Assembly: GCA_039029455.1 (NCBI GenBank)
Contig: JBCCGE010000116.1
Location: 1-8,944, forward strand
Source of the DNA: JBCCGE01 sp039029455
GTDB taxonomy: Bacteria; Pseudomonadota; Gammaproteobacteria; Arenicellales; Poriferihabitantaceae
Reading direction: 5' to 3'
DNA length: 8,944 nt
Below the pieces are notes generated by a model that searched no databases, was not told the DNA's origin, and worked only from the letters and a program-made list of their open reading frames with translations. The position numbers and the translations under genes were made by a program. Shown in pieces: positions 1-5,881 of the stretch. Position 1 is the first letter of the stretch. Each line of letters opens with the position of its first letter.

Positions 1-141
1 ATCCCGATATTTGCGTCGCTGTTTGCGATCGCGTTTCTAAATGAATCCTTTCACCTGTATCACGCGCTTGCTCTCGCGCTGGTTCTGACCGGAATCGGCC
101 TTTCAGAATACGCAGGACGATCTGATCAGGTTGATGTGTAG
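1..141 (+). CDS. EamA/DMT-family transporter, C-terminal fragment (5' end outside window)
   Basis: Frame 1 is open from the first base to a TAG at 139-141 and gives 46 residues. The pattern is that of the last transmembrane helices of drug/metabolite (EamA, 10-TM) exporters: IPIFASLFAIAFLNE, then a short loop with HLYHALA, then the hydrophobic LALALVLTGIGLSEYAGR. In this family the P-x-F-A-x-L-F-A ... L-x-E element precedes the final helix, which normally ends in a small glycine-rich stretch before a short polar tail, as here (SDQVDV). It is an inner-membrane protein that would export or exchange a small metabolite; the substrate cannot be guessed from this fragment. Its last 16 bases overlap the end of the opposite-strand cupin gene. 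The family call is fairly secure, but only the tail is visible. Confidence 0.72.
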   Translation: MPIFASLFAIAFLNESFHLYHALALALVLTGIGLSEYAGRSDQVDV

Positions 142-431
142 CGCATTTCGATCTCGATAAAAACAAACTCGAAATCATTGTCGTTGACCACGTTGTGTCG
201 CGTACCTTCCCGTCGCTCGTAACTTGCGCCGCTGGTGAGTGATGACCAGTGCACGTCTTCGTCTGATTCAATCATCAGTTTTCCGGTTGTTATCGGCACG
301 ATAAGGTAGTCGTGCTCGTGGGTATGCCAGCCGGTTTCGGCACCGGGTGCGAAGGTCCATTCAGTAACGATAACGCGTTCGTTGTCGATCTGCACATTGG
401 CGACCGCCTGTGGTCTCTGATCACTCATCAT
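126..431 (-). CDS. small single-domain cupin protein
   Basis: This encodes a 101-residue, single-domain cupin, a small beta-barrel likely to be cytoplasmic because no signal peptide is seen. Cupin motif 1 is visible as G30-x5-H36-x-H38 ending at G50. Motif 2 is G68-x5-R-x-G76-x2-H79-x3-N83, with Arg where the consensus has Pro. H36, H38 and H79 would be the metal ligands. The usual glutamate of motif 1 is missing (Tyr42/Leu43 stand there), although acidic and His residues sit just before it in HTHEHDY. Small cupins like this include metal-dependent dioxygenases, isomerases and sensors, and the exact function cannot be assigned. Two adjacent ATG codons (426-431) begin the ORF, and I took the outer one. 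No strong Shine-Dalgarno is seen, and a TATAAAAT stretch lies only a few bases upstream. It follows the DUF1015 gene by 97 bases on the same strand, so cotranscription is possible. Confidence 0.7.
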   Translation of the reverse strand: MMSDQRPQAVANVQIDNERVIVTEWTFAPGAETGWHTHEHDYLIVPITTGKLMIESDEDVHWSSLTSGASYERREGTRHNVVNDNDFEFVFIEIEMRYTST

Positions 432-528
432 TTAATTTTATAACAGGTTGGCGGCAACAGTGACCGGGATTCACCCGGATGCCCGCGCAAAAGCACAGTT
501 GAATCCGTGTGGCTGGGATCGGTGGGGG

Positions 529-1764
529 TTACTTTTTCCGAACAAAGACTCCGGATCGGGCTTTGGGGTCAAAGTACGTGGACTTTGGCGGCATCAGTGC
601 ACCGGCGTCGGCGACCTGCATCAGCTGATCAATGGAGGTGGCGTAACAGGCAAAACAGACCTTCCAACCGTTGTTCTGAGCTTCGACAAGCCCGTCGACG
701 CCGGAGACGCCGGATACATAATCCAGCCGAATGTCGCTGCGCATGTCGCCTATTCCGAGGATTGGACCGAGAATGAGGTCCTGGAGGATGGAGACGTCCA
801 GAGAGGCCACCGGGTCATCCATGTCCACCGAACCCGACTTCAGCGTCAGTCGGTACCATTCACCACCTACCAGCATGCCAAACTGCCCGTGTTGCGCAGG
901 TTCGCACTGCGCCACAGATACCGATGTAACATCAAAGTTCTGCGCAAGTGCATCGGTAAGTTCGGTTACGGTCAAATCATTCAGATCGCGAACACAACGA
1001 TGAAACGGCAATAGGTTGAGTTGCTGATCTGAAAAAAGTGCCACCAGAAGCTGGTTATAAGGTTCATCGCCGTTGTTACCGAACTGCTGTCTCATCAACT
1101 CCGCGTATCGCAGTCCGGATGCCGCGCGATGGTGGCCGTCGGTGAGGTAGGTGATATCAATATCGGCAAATAACTCCTGAAGTTGTTGTTGCTCTGACAC
1201 ATCCTTGATACACCATACTTTTTGATGCACACCGTCTTCGGAGTCGAATGACAGGTCGGGTGCGGTCGAGATTACACGGTCGAGATAATCTTTTATCTCA
1301 GCTTTTTGAGGGTAGGTGAGACAGATTGGACTCGAAGACACACCGACAACTTTCTGATACCGGGCCAGCAAATCCTCTTTATCGCTGCGTGTGTTTTCAT
1401 GCTTTCGAAGTTTGCGTTGCTCGTACTCACTGACACCAACTTCGCAGACGACACCGGTTTGCAGATGGCTGCCTGAATCCAGCTGGTAGATAAAAAGACA
1501 AGGTTCATTGACCTCATCAAAAGAACCGTTGGACAACAATTCATCAAGGTTACGCCGGTTTATCTGCAACAGTTCCTCGGGGCCGGGTCGGTCTTCTTCC
1601 GCGAAGTCTTCCAGCAGACGCATGGTGTTTAAAAAATTCTGTGGATTGTTGTTTGCGAATTTTCTACGTTCTTCCGGGGATACGGCGTCATATGCCGGTG
1701 ACACCACTTCGGTGGCGTGCCTTGGATTAACCAGATAACCGTGGAAAGCCTTGATGATTGTCAT
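529..1764 (-). CDS. DUF1015 family protein, serine-gene partner (putative serine kinase-like)
   Basis: This 411-residue protein has the expected length of DUF1015 (PF06245) and its hallmarks. There is an N-terminal PAYDAVSPEER segment at about residues 23-34, with FLNTMRLLED following at 44-53. LRKHENT lies at 119-125 (the family's I-K-x-H-E-x-T), TDGHHRAASG at 208-217, LLPFHRCV at 251-258, and the typical C-terminal PPKSTYFDPKARSG. No signal peptide or membrane helix is seen. From established knowledge, DUF1015 genes often sit beside serC and serA, notably in Bacteroidetes and Firmicutes, and the same three-gene set is present here with an 8-base gap after serC. Its biochemical role is not established to my knowledge. 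D209-G-H-H-R213 resembles the DG(H)HR signature of ParB/sulfiredoxin-fold free serine kinases, so serine-phosphoserine chemistry is an inference, not a demonstration. The ATG lies just after the serC stop without a clear Shine-Dalgarno, which suggests translational coupling. Confidence 0.88.
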   Translation of the reverse strand: MTIIKAFHGYLVNPRHATEVVSPAYDAVSPEERRKFANNNPQNFLNTMRLLEDFAEEDRPGPEELLQINRRNLDELLSNGSFDEVNEPCLFIYQLDSGSHLQTGVVCEVGVSEYEQRKLRKHENTRSDKEDLLARYQKVVGVSSSPICLTYPQKAEIKDYLDRVISTAPDLSFDSEDGVHQKVWCIKDVSEQQQLQELFADIDITYLTDGHHRAASGLRYAELMRQQFGNNGDEPYNQLLVALFSDQQLNLLPFHRCVRDLNDLTVTELTDALAQNFDVTSVSVAQCEPAQHGQFGMLVGGEWYRLTLKSGSVDMDDPVASLDVSILQDLILGPILGIGDMRSDIRLDYVSGVSGVDGLVEAQNNGWKVCFACYATSIDQLMQVADAGALMPPKSTYFDPKARSGVFVRKK

Positions 1765-1772
1765 ATTTTTAG

Positions 1773-2858
1773 CTAACTATTGCTGGCTTGAAAGCACTTC
1801 ATGAAGTCAGCAAGGGCTTCCACACTGGCTTTCGGCAACGCATTGTAGATACTTGCACGACATCCGCCGACGCTGCGATGACCCTTAAGGTTCATCAGAT
1901 CGGCGCCGCCGGCCTCGGCAAGAAATTTTGCTTCCAGATCTTCGCTTGGGAGTCGAAAGACGACGTTCATATGTGAGCGGCTGCGCTCCTCTACCGGGCA
2001 GTTGAAATAGCCGCCGCTGCTGTCAATGGCGTCATAAAGAATGCCGGCTTTCTCGGCCGCCATGGTTTCCATTGCGCCGAGTCCGCCCTCGGATTTCATC
2101 CATTTCATGACTTTGCCAAACATATAGATTGCAAAAACCGGGGGTGTATTGAACATTGATCCCTTGGATTCCTGAATGTCATATCGCAGGTAGCGTCCAA
2201 TGTTCTGATTCAGACCTTCAAGAATGGACTTCCGAATGAAGACGACCGCCAGCCCGGCCGGTCCGAGGTTTTTCTGCGCGCCGCCATAAACCAGGTCGAG
2301 TTTATCCCAAGGCAGAGGGCGTGCCATGTACTCCGAAGACATATCGCAGACCATGGGTACATCCACGTCCGGCCACTCTGCCATTCGAATACCGCCGATG
2401 GTTTCGTTGCTGGTGATATGCAGATAGCGGGTGTTATCCTGCAGCTGTATTTCTGCCGTGGTTGGCATCCGAGTGTAGTTATTGTCTGCACCGTCCCAGG
2501 CCGCGTAGACGTCGCCGTATTGGGCACCGTCCGTCAATGCGCCTTTCGCCCAGGTTCCGGAGTTGACGTAGGCCCCCCTGACGCCCGGCGTCAGGAGATT
2601 CATCGGGATCATGGAGAATTGGAGAATAGCGCCACCCTGCAAAAAAAGAACGCTGAAATCATCGGGAACCTGAAATACCTCCATCGCGTCTGCCATCGCA
2701 GTCGTGGCGACCTCATCAAAGTGTTTTCCTCTGTGGCTCATCTCAATCAAAGACATACCGGCACCCTGATAGTCGACGAATTCAGCCTGTGCCTCTTGCA
2801 GTACAGACAGGGGCAGGGTGCAGGGACCCGCGCTAAAGTTATGTTTGCGGTTAGTCAT
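1773..2858 (-). CDS. serC: phosphoserine aminotransferase
   Basis: This cytoplasmic, pyridoxal-phosphate-dependent class V aminotransferase converts 3-phosphohydroxypyruvate and glutamate to O-phosphoserine and 2-oxoglutarate. It is the second step of serine synthesis and may also act on the phosphohydroxythreonine step of vitamin B6 synthesis. The 361 residues match the usual length of about 360. Diagnostic segments are NFSAGPCTLP at 7-16, the MSLIEMSHRGKHFDEV stretch at 35-50, HITSNETIGGI at 147-157 (substrate-side pocket), CDMSSEYMARP at 171-181, and YGGAQKNLGPAG at 191-202, where K196 forms the Schiff base with the cofactor. The phosphate-binding C-terminal GHRSVGGCRASIYNALP is intact. 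It lies 70 bases after serA and 8 bases before the DUF1015 gene on the same strand. A weak CGGAAAA about 9 bases ahead of the ATG may serve as the ribosome site. Confidence 0.97.
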   Translation of the reverse strand: MTNRKHNFSAGPCTLPLSVLQEAQAEFVDYQGAGMSLIEMSHRGKHFDEVATTAMADAMEVFQVPDDFSVLFLQGGAILQFSMIPMNLLTPGVRGAYVNSGTWAKGALTDGAQYGDVYAAWDGADNNYTRMPTTAEIQLQDNTRYLHITSNETIGGIRMAEWPDVDVPMVCDMSSEYMARPLPWDKLDLVYGGAQKNLGPAGLAVVFIRKSILEGLNQNIGRYLRYDIQESKGSMFNTPPVFAIYMFGKVMKWMKSEGGLGAMETMAAEKAGILYDAIDSSGGYFNCPVEERSRSHMNVVFRLPSEDLEAKFLAEAGGADLMNLKGHRSVGGCRASIYNALPKASVEALADFMKCFQASNS

Positions 2859-2904
2859 GTTTGGTTTTCCGGTTAACGTAAAGCTGTGCTGATATAGATT
2901 CTGA

Positions 2905-2934
2905 TAAATAAAAAGGGGCCTTAAGAATTTAGGC
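2905..2934 (-). terminator. possible weak intrinsic terminator/attenuator between serA and serC
   Basis: On the minus strand the serA TAA lies inside an inverted repeat, GCCTAAA-TTC-TTAAGGC (2934 to 2918). This gives seven stem positions with one A/A mismatch and a 3-base loop. It is followed by CCC and then five T residues (2914-2910) and further AT-rich sequence. This is the layout of a weak rho-independent terminator or RNA-end stabiliser. The stem is short and not GC-rich, so full termination is doubtful; partial read-through into serC would fit the operon-like order. No energy calculation was done. Confidence 0.3.
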
Positions 2935-3891
2935 GTTGACGCAAAAAATCAGATCATTGTTTTCGAATGATTCAATAACGCGAATCACGCCGTCCGCGAC
3001 AGCGGTTTGCGCCTGTTGCGTTGAAGCGCCGATATGGTGTGTGCCACATACCGACGGATGCTGCGCCAGGGCGGATGAGAATTCTCCCTCACCGCTGGCG
3101 GGTTCATTTTGATAGACGTCGAGACCCGCGCGGATTCCGCGATTGTCCATAGCCTCGAGGAGTGCGGTTTCATCCACCAGTTCGCCGCGAGAGGTGTTGA
3201 TCAGCATCGCGCCGTCTTTCATTTTTGCGAGGAAGTCTGAATTGACCATCTCTCGGGTGTTTTCATTGGCAGGCATATGCAGCGATACGATGTCGCTGGC
3301 GCCAAGCAGAGCATCCTGATCGGCTACCTCCTCGATACCGATTGTCTGAATTCGTTCCGATATGGCGGGGTCGCGTCTATCTTTGGCAACCACCAGTACC
3401 CGCATACCGAAAGCGGAAGCGCGTTCAGCCAGTGCCATACCGATTGCTCCGAGACCCAGAATGCCGATTGTCTGACCCATCAGGCCCTGAGCTTTACTGT
3501 ATTTTTTCTTATTCCAGAGGCGGGTTTTTAGATCGCTCTGACTTTGTGGAAGGTGACGGTCAATTGACAGGATCAGCCCCATGGCGAGTTCGGCGACTGC
3601 AACCGAGTTGGCTCCCGGTACGTTGCACACGCGGACGCCTTTACCGGCCGCGTGATCCTTGTCAATGGTATTGGTTCCGGCGCCCGCCCGAATCACCAGT
3701 TTCAGCGCGCTGCCGGCGTCGATTGTGTCCGCGCTGACCTTTGTGCTCCGGACAATCAAAATGTCATGGTCGCCAATTGCATCAGGCAGAGTGTCGTCGT
3801 TGAGGGCTGGATCCACTGTACAGTTGTGTCCCGCTTGTTCCAGCTGTAATCGATGTGAATCCGGAAAGCTGTCTGCGAAAAGAATTTTCAT
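2929..3891 (-). CDS. serA: D-3-phosphoglycerate dehydrogenase, short form without ACT domain
   Basis: This NAD-dependent 2-hydroxyacid dehydrogenase is cytoplasmic and most likely oxidises 3-phosphoglycerate to 3-phosphohydroxypyruvate. The 320 residues hold only the substrate and nucleotide domains. The C-terminal ACT or intervening domain that gives E. coli SerA its serine feedback inhibition is absent. Visible are RAGAGTNTID at 69-77, the Rossmann loop GLGAIG at 146-151, and the catalytic triad R235 (NTSRGELVDE), E263 (DVYQNEPA) and H286 (THHIGAST, where His replaces the commoner Pro before the catalytic His). The end of the second Rossmann strand reads VVAKDRRD rather than the more usual YDP, so cofactor preference is not certain. 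Adjacency to serC and DUF1015 supports the SerA role over other hydroxyacid dehydrogenases. The ATG at 3889-3891 has no strong Shine-Dalgarno, but the N-terminus MKILFADSFP is typical of the fold. Confidence 0.92.
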   Translation of the reverse strand: MKILFADSFPDSHRLQLEQAGHNCTVDPALNDDTLPDAIGDHDILIVRSTKVSADTIDAGSALKLVIRAGAGTNTIDKDHAAGKGVRVCNVPGANSVAVAELAMGLILSIDRHLPQSQSDLKTRLWNKKKYSKAQGLMGQTIGILGLGAIGMALAERASAFGMRVLVVAKDRRDPAISERIQTIGIEEVADQDALLGASDIVSLHMPANENTREMVNSDFLAKMKDGAMLINTSRGELVDETALLEAMDNRGIRAGLDVYQNEPASGEGEFSSALAQHPSVCGTHHIGASTQQAQTAVADGVIRVIESFENNDLIFCVNA

Positions 3892-4232
3892 AAGTATGTG
3901 ATGGTGGTGCCGAAAGTGGCGGGTGTACAGAACCAGAATTAAACCAGTATTAATATTGTGTTTTCGTATTGTGAAATTAAATCAAACTATATTGATTATT
4001 AATAAATAGCCGATCAGCGCACTATATTGCAGCTAATACGCCTAAAGCCCGCGGATTGTAAGGGATTAGTGCGTTCGGGGCGGCGCATGATATCAAAGTT
4101 GTCGTTGCATATATGGTGGCTGTCGCAGCGGTGTAATCACATTTGGTTATCACATTAATCAAACGCGCTGATGGCACGTCTCTGGGCCGTCATTTACATT
4201 GGCGCCATCACATTTACAGCACAGGAATAATC
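3892..4232. promoter_or_regulatory. divergent intergenic control region serA / glyoxylate aminotransferase
   Basis: This gap of 341 bases separates the serA start (-) from the aminotransferase start (+) and should contain both promoters. The serA-proximal 3940-4030 part is strongly AT-rich and includes the palindromes TATTAATA and TTATTAATAA. A candidate minus-strand promoter for serA is TTCACA (3975-3970), 17 bases, TAATAC (3952-3947), a good -35 and a mediocre -10. No convincing sigma-70 promoter was found for the plus-strand gene. The aminotransferase frame can be opened back to a TTG at 4143, but that leader does not look coding, and the ATG at 4233 has a ribosome site. Three ATCACATT octamers lie in the plus-strand-proximal part. 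Confidence 0.5.
4136..4214 (+). repeat. three direct copies of ATCACATT upstream of the aminotransferase
   Basis: The octamer ATCACATT occurs at 4136-4143, 4149-4156 and 4207-4214. The first two copies are 13 bases apart, and the third lies 58 bases further on, ending 18 bases before the ATG. This may be a regulator binding array or chance in a short region. No regulator can be named. Confidence 0.35.
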
Positions 4233-5381
4233 ATGTTTCAGTCATTCCAGCCACCGCAGCGAACCCTGATGGGCCCCGGCCCCAGTATTGTCCATCCGCG
4301 CGTACTTGAAGCCTCCGCACGACACACGATCGGGCACCTCGATCCCGCATTTGGCGATATGATGGATCAGGTCAAGATCATGCTGCGGCACGTTTTCCAG
4401 ACTGAAAATGCAATGACCATGCCGGTGAGTGCGCCCGGTTCAGCGGGTATGGAAAGTTGTTTTGCCAATCTGATTGAGCCCGGAGACAAAGTACTCGTGT
4501 GCATCAACGGTGTCTTCGGCGGGCGAATGAAAGAAAACGTTGAGCGCTGCGGTGGTATTGCGGTCGTGATTGAAGATGAATGGGGGCAAACGGTCGATCC
4601 GGAAAAAGTCGAGCAGGCATTTGCCGAGCACGACGATATTCGTATTCTGGCTTTTGTACATGCCGAAACGTCGACCGGAGTCGAGTCGGATGCACGGGCA
4701 CTGGCGGAGATCGCTCGAAAAAACAATGCCCTGGTTATAGTCGATGCGGTGACATCGCTGGCCGGCATTCCGCTGCTGACCGACGAATGGCAGCTTGATG
4801 CCGTTTATTCGGGCAGTCAGAAGTGTATGTCCTGTCTGCCTGGCATTTCACCGGTGACATTCAGCGAGCGTGCGATGCAAAAGATCGGGTCCCGCAACAG
4901 CAAAGTTCAAAGCTGGTTTCTGGATTTGAATCTTGTGATGGGGTACTGGCAATCCGGCAGTGGAGGGGGGCGAAGCTACCACCACACCGCACCGGTGAAT
5001 GCGCTCTATGCCCTGCATGAGTCGCTGGTTATGGTTTGTGAAGAGGGACTCGAGAATTCCTGGGATCGTCATAGCGACAGTCACCAGACTCTGGTCGCGG
5101 GACTGAAAGATATCGGGCTCGAGATGCTTGTCGATGAATCGGTGCGACTGCCGCAGCTGAACGCGGTTAAAGTCCCCGACGGAGTCGATGAAGCTGAAGT
5201 TCGACGCTACATTTTACGTGAGCACAATCTGGAAATAGGAGCGGGCCTTGGAGCTCTCGCTGGGAAGATCTGGCGCATTGGTCTAATGGGCGAGTCGGCC
5301 CGCAAAGAAAACGTGGACTTCTGCCTGAGTGCGTTGAAGGAAGCGATTGATCAACAACATGCGCTCAGTTATGTCGCATAA
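4233..5381 (+). CDS. alanine/serine-glyoxylate aminotransferase (AGXT-like, class V)
   Basis: This 382-residue pyridoxal-phosphate enzyme is of the AGT/SPT type. It transfers the amino group of alanine or serine to glyoxylate, giving glycine plus pyruvate or hydroxypyruvate, in the cytoplasm. Visible are the N-terminal LMGPGPSIVHPRVLEA (12-27), FVHAETSTGV at 141-150, VDAVTSLAGIPL at 170-181, SGSQKCMSCLPGISP at 193-207 with Schiff-base K197, and a C-terminal LGALAGKIWRIGLMGESA typical of AGT. The start is the ATG preceded by CAGGAA at a 6-8 base gap. Longer in-frame starts (TTG at 4143) add a leader without family resemblance. It is divergent from serA and shares a control region with it, which fits serine/glycine interconversion. 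Related alternatives are serine-pyruvate aminotransferase and the (S)-ureidoglycine-glyoxylate enzyme PucG. No purine-degradation gene is nearby, so AGT/SPT is preferred. Confidence 0.9.
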   Translation: MFQSFQPPQRTLMGPGPSIVHPRVLEASARHTIGHLDPAFGDMMDQVKIMLRHVFQTENAMTMPVSAPGSAGMESCFANLIEPGDKVLVCINGVFGGRMKENVERCGGIAVVIEDEWGQTVDPEKVEQAFAEHDDIRILAFVHAETSTGVESDARALAEIARKNNALVIVDAVTSLAGIPLLTDEWQLDAVYSGSQKCMSCLPGISPVTFSERAMQKIGSRNSKVQSWFLDLNLVMGYWQSGSGGGRSYHHTAPVNALYALHESLVMVCEEGLENSWDRHSDSHQTLVAGLKDIGLEMLVDESVRLPQLNAVKVPDGVDEAEVRRYILREHNLEIGAGLGALAGKIWRIGLMGESARKENVDFCLSALKEAIDQQHALSYVA

Positions 5382-5808
5382 ATTCTGACCACAGCAGCGG
5401 TTCGAAGTCTGGCCAACTTTCGAGCCAACACCTTCGATGTGGAGAGCGGCATCGCTTTCCTCCTGAAAACCGCGATCTGATAATTTAAGGTTGCAGTCTT
5501 CTAACACACGGATCATTCAAAACGCTTCGGTTTAACGCGGTACGAGCCTGCGACGATATGCTCTGATTTCGCTGGCCCGGACTATTCTCCGACAGACCGC
5601 GCACGTCCAAGTGCTCTAGTACACTGCGTATTTGTCTGTCCAAAGCACCGCGGTTTCTCTTGATCAGTCAGAAGCACACTGCTGACGCACACTTTCCAGT
5701 CACCAGATTCATTGAAATCCACTGCAGAAAGACAGTTCGTTTTTTAACAGAGCGTTAACTTGCGGGTTCGCATAGCCGATGACTTTTCAGACTTTTTGAG
5801 TTTTCTTC
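5382..5808. other. intergenic stretch with no recognisable gene
   Basis: About 430 bases between the aminotransferase stop and the sit operator contain no ORF that looks real. A 77-codon minus-strand frame (5283-5516) runs back into the aminotransferase gene and resembles nothing I know. A small imperfect hairpin, GTCAG-A-AG-CACA-CT-G-CTGAC, lies at 5667-5686 without a T tract. A TTTTTT run at about 5741-5746 has no clear stem before it. No tRNA, known riboswitch or terminator could be supported, and the transcription stop of the aminotransferase is not obvious. Confidence 0.5.
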
Positions 5809-5828
5809 AATTTAGCACTTGCTAAATT
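5809..5828. promoter_or_regulatory. perfect 20-bp palindrome, candidate MntR-type operator
   Basis: AATTTAGC-ACTT-GCTAAATT is a perfect inverted repeat of two 8-base arms around four bases, starting 73 bases ahead of the sitA ATG. Its TAGC-N4-GCTA core is the same as in the E. coli MntR box as I remember it, and SitABCD operons are classically under MntR and/or Fur control. The regulator assignment is an inference; the palindrome itself is read directly. Confidence 0.6.
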
Positions 5829-5847
5829 AGTATTGTGAAGCTAAATT
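5819..5847 (+). promoter_or_regulatory. candidate sigma-70 promoter of the sit operon
   Basis: TTGCTA (5819-5824), a 17-base spacer and TAAATT (5842-5847) match four of six positions in each consensus hexamer. The -35 lies inside the right arm of the first palindrome, and the -10 borders the second. A repressor bound at either site would block polymerase. Transcription would start near 5854, close to the sitA ribosome site. No experimental support exists here. Confidence 0.35.
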
Positions 5848-5863
5848 AGATTGCACAATCTAA
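5846..5863. promoter_or_regulatory. second perfect palindrome, candidate operator
   Basis: TTAGATTG-CA-CAATCTAA is a perfect 18-bp inverted repeat just ahead of the sitA ribosome site. It shares the CTAAAT half-site with the upstream palindrome. Together with it, CTAAAT elements stand at 5822, 5841 and 5860, exactly 19 bases apart. It is probably a second regulator site overlapping the -10/start region, but an RNA hairpin in the short leader is also possible. Confidence 0.5.
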
Positions 5864-5881
5864 ATCTGGAAGGTGGCTTCC

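Noticed and set aside
464..478. CCGGG-ATTCA-CCCGG hairpin between the DUF1015 and cupin genes
   Set aside because: The stem is only 5 bp and has no T tract on either strand, so a terminator call is not supported.
448..1014. 188-codon plus-strand frame opposite the DUF1015 gene
   Set aside because: It is fully antisense to a well-supported gene, its composition has no family resemblance, and it has no plausible ribosome site.
2418..2876. 152-codon plus-strand frame opposite serC
   Set aside because: It is antisense to the clear serC gene and has no recognisable motif.
4143..4232. N-terminal extension of the aminotransferase from a TTG start
   Set aside because: The extra 30 residues lack family resemblance, while ATG 4233 has CAGGAA at a suitable distance.
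5388..5420. GGTTCGAAG, which resembles a tRNA T-loop
   Set aside because: The flanking bases do not form a T-stem, and no acceptor, D or anticodon arm could be found around it.
5283..5516. 77-codon minus-strand frame over the end of the aminotransferase and the following gap
   Set aside because: About 100 bases overlap the aminotransferase antisense, no family is recognised and there is no clear ribosome site. It was kept only as a remark in the gap entry.
5873..5881. GTG start for sitA three codons upstream
   Set aside because: It overlaps the GGAAGG ribosome site that is ideally spaced for ATG 5882.
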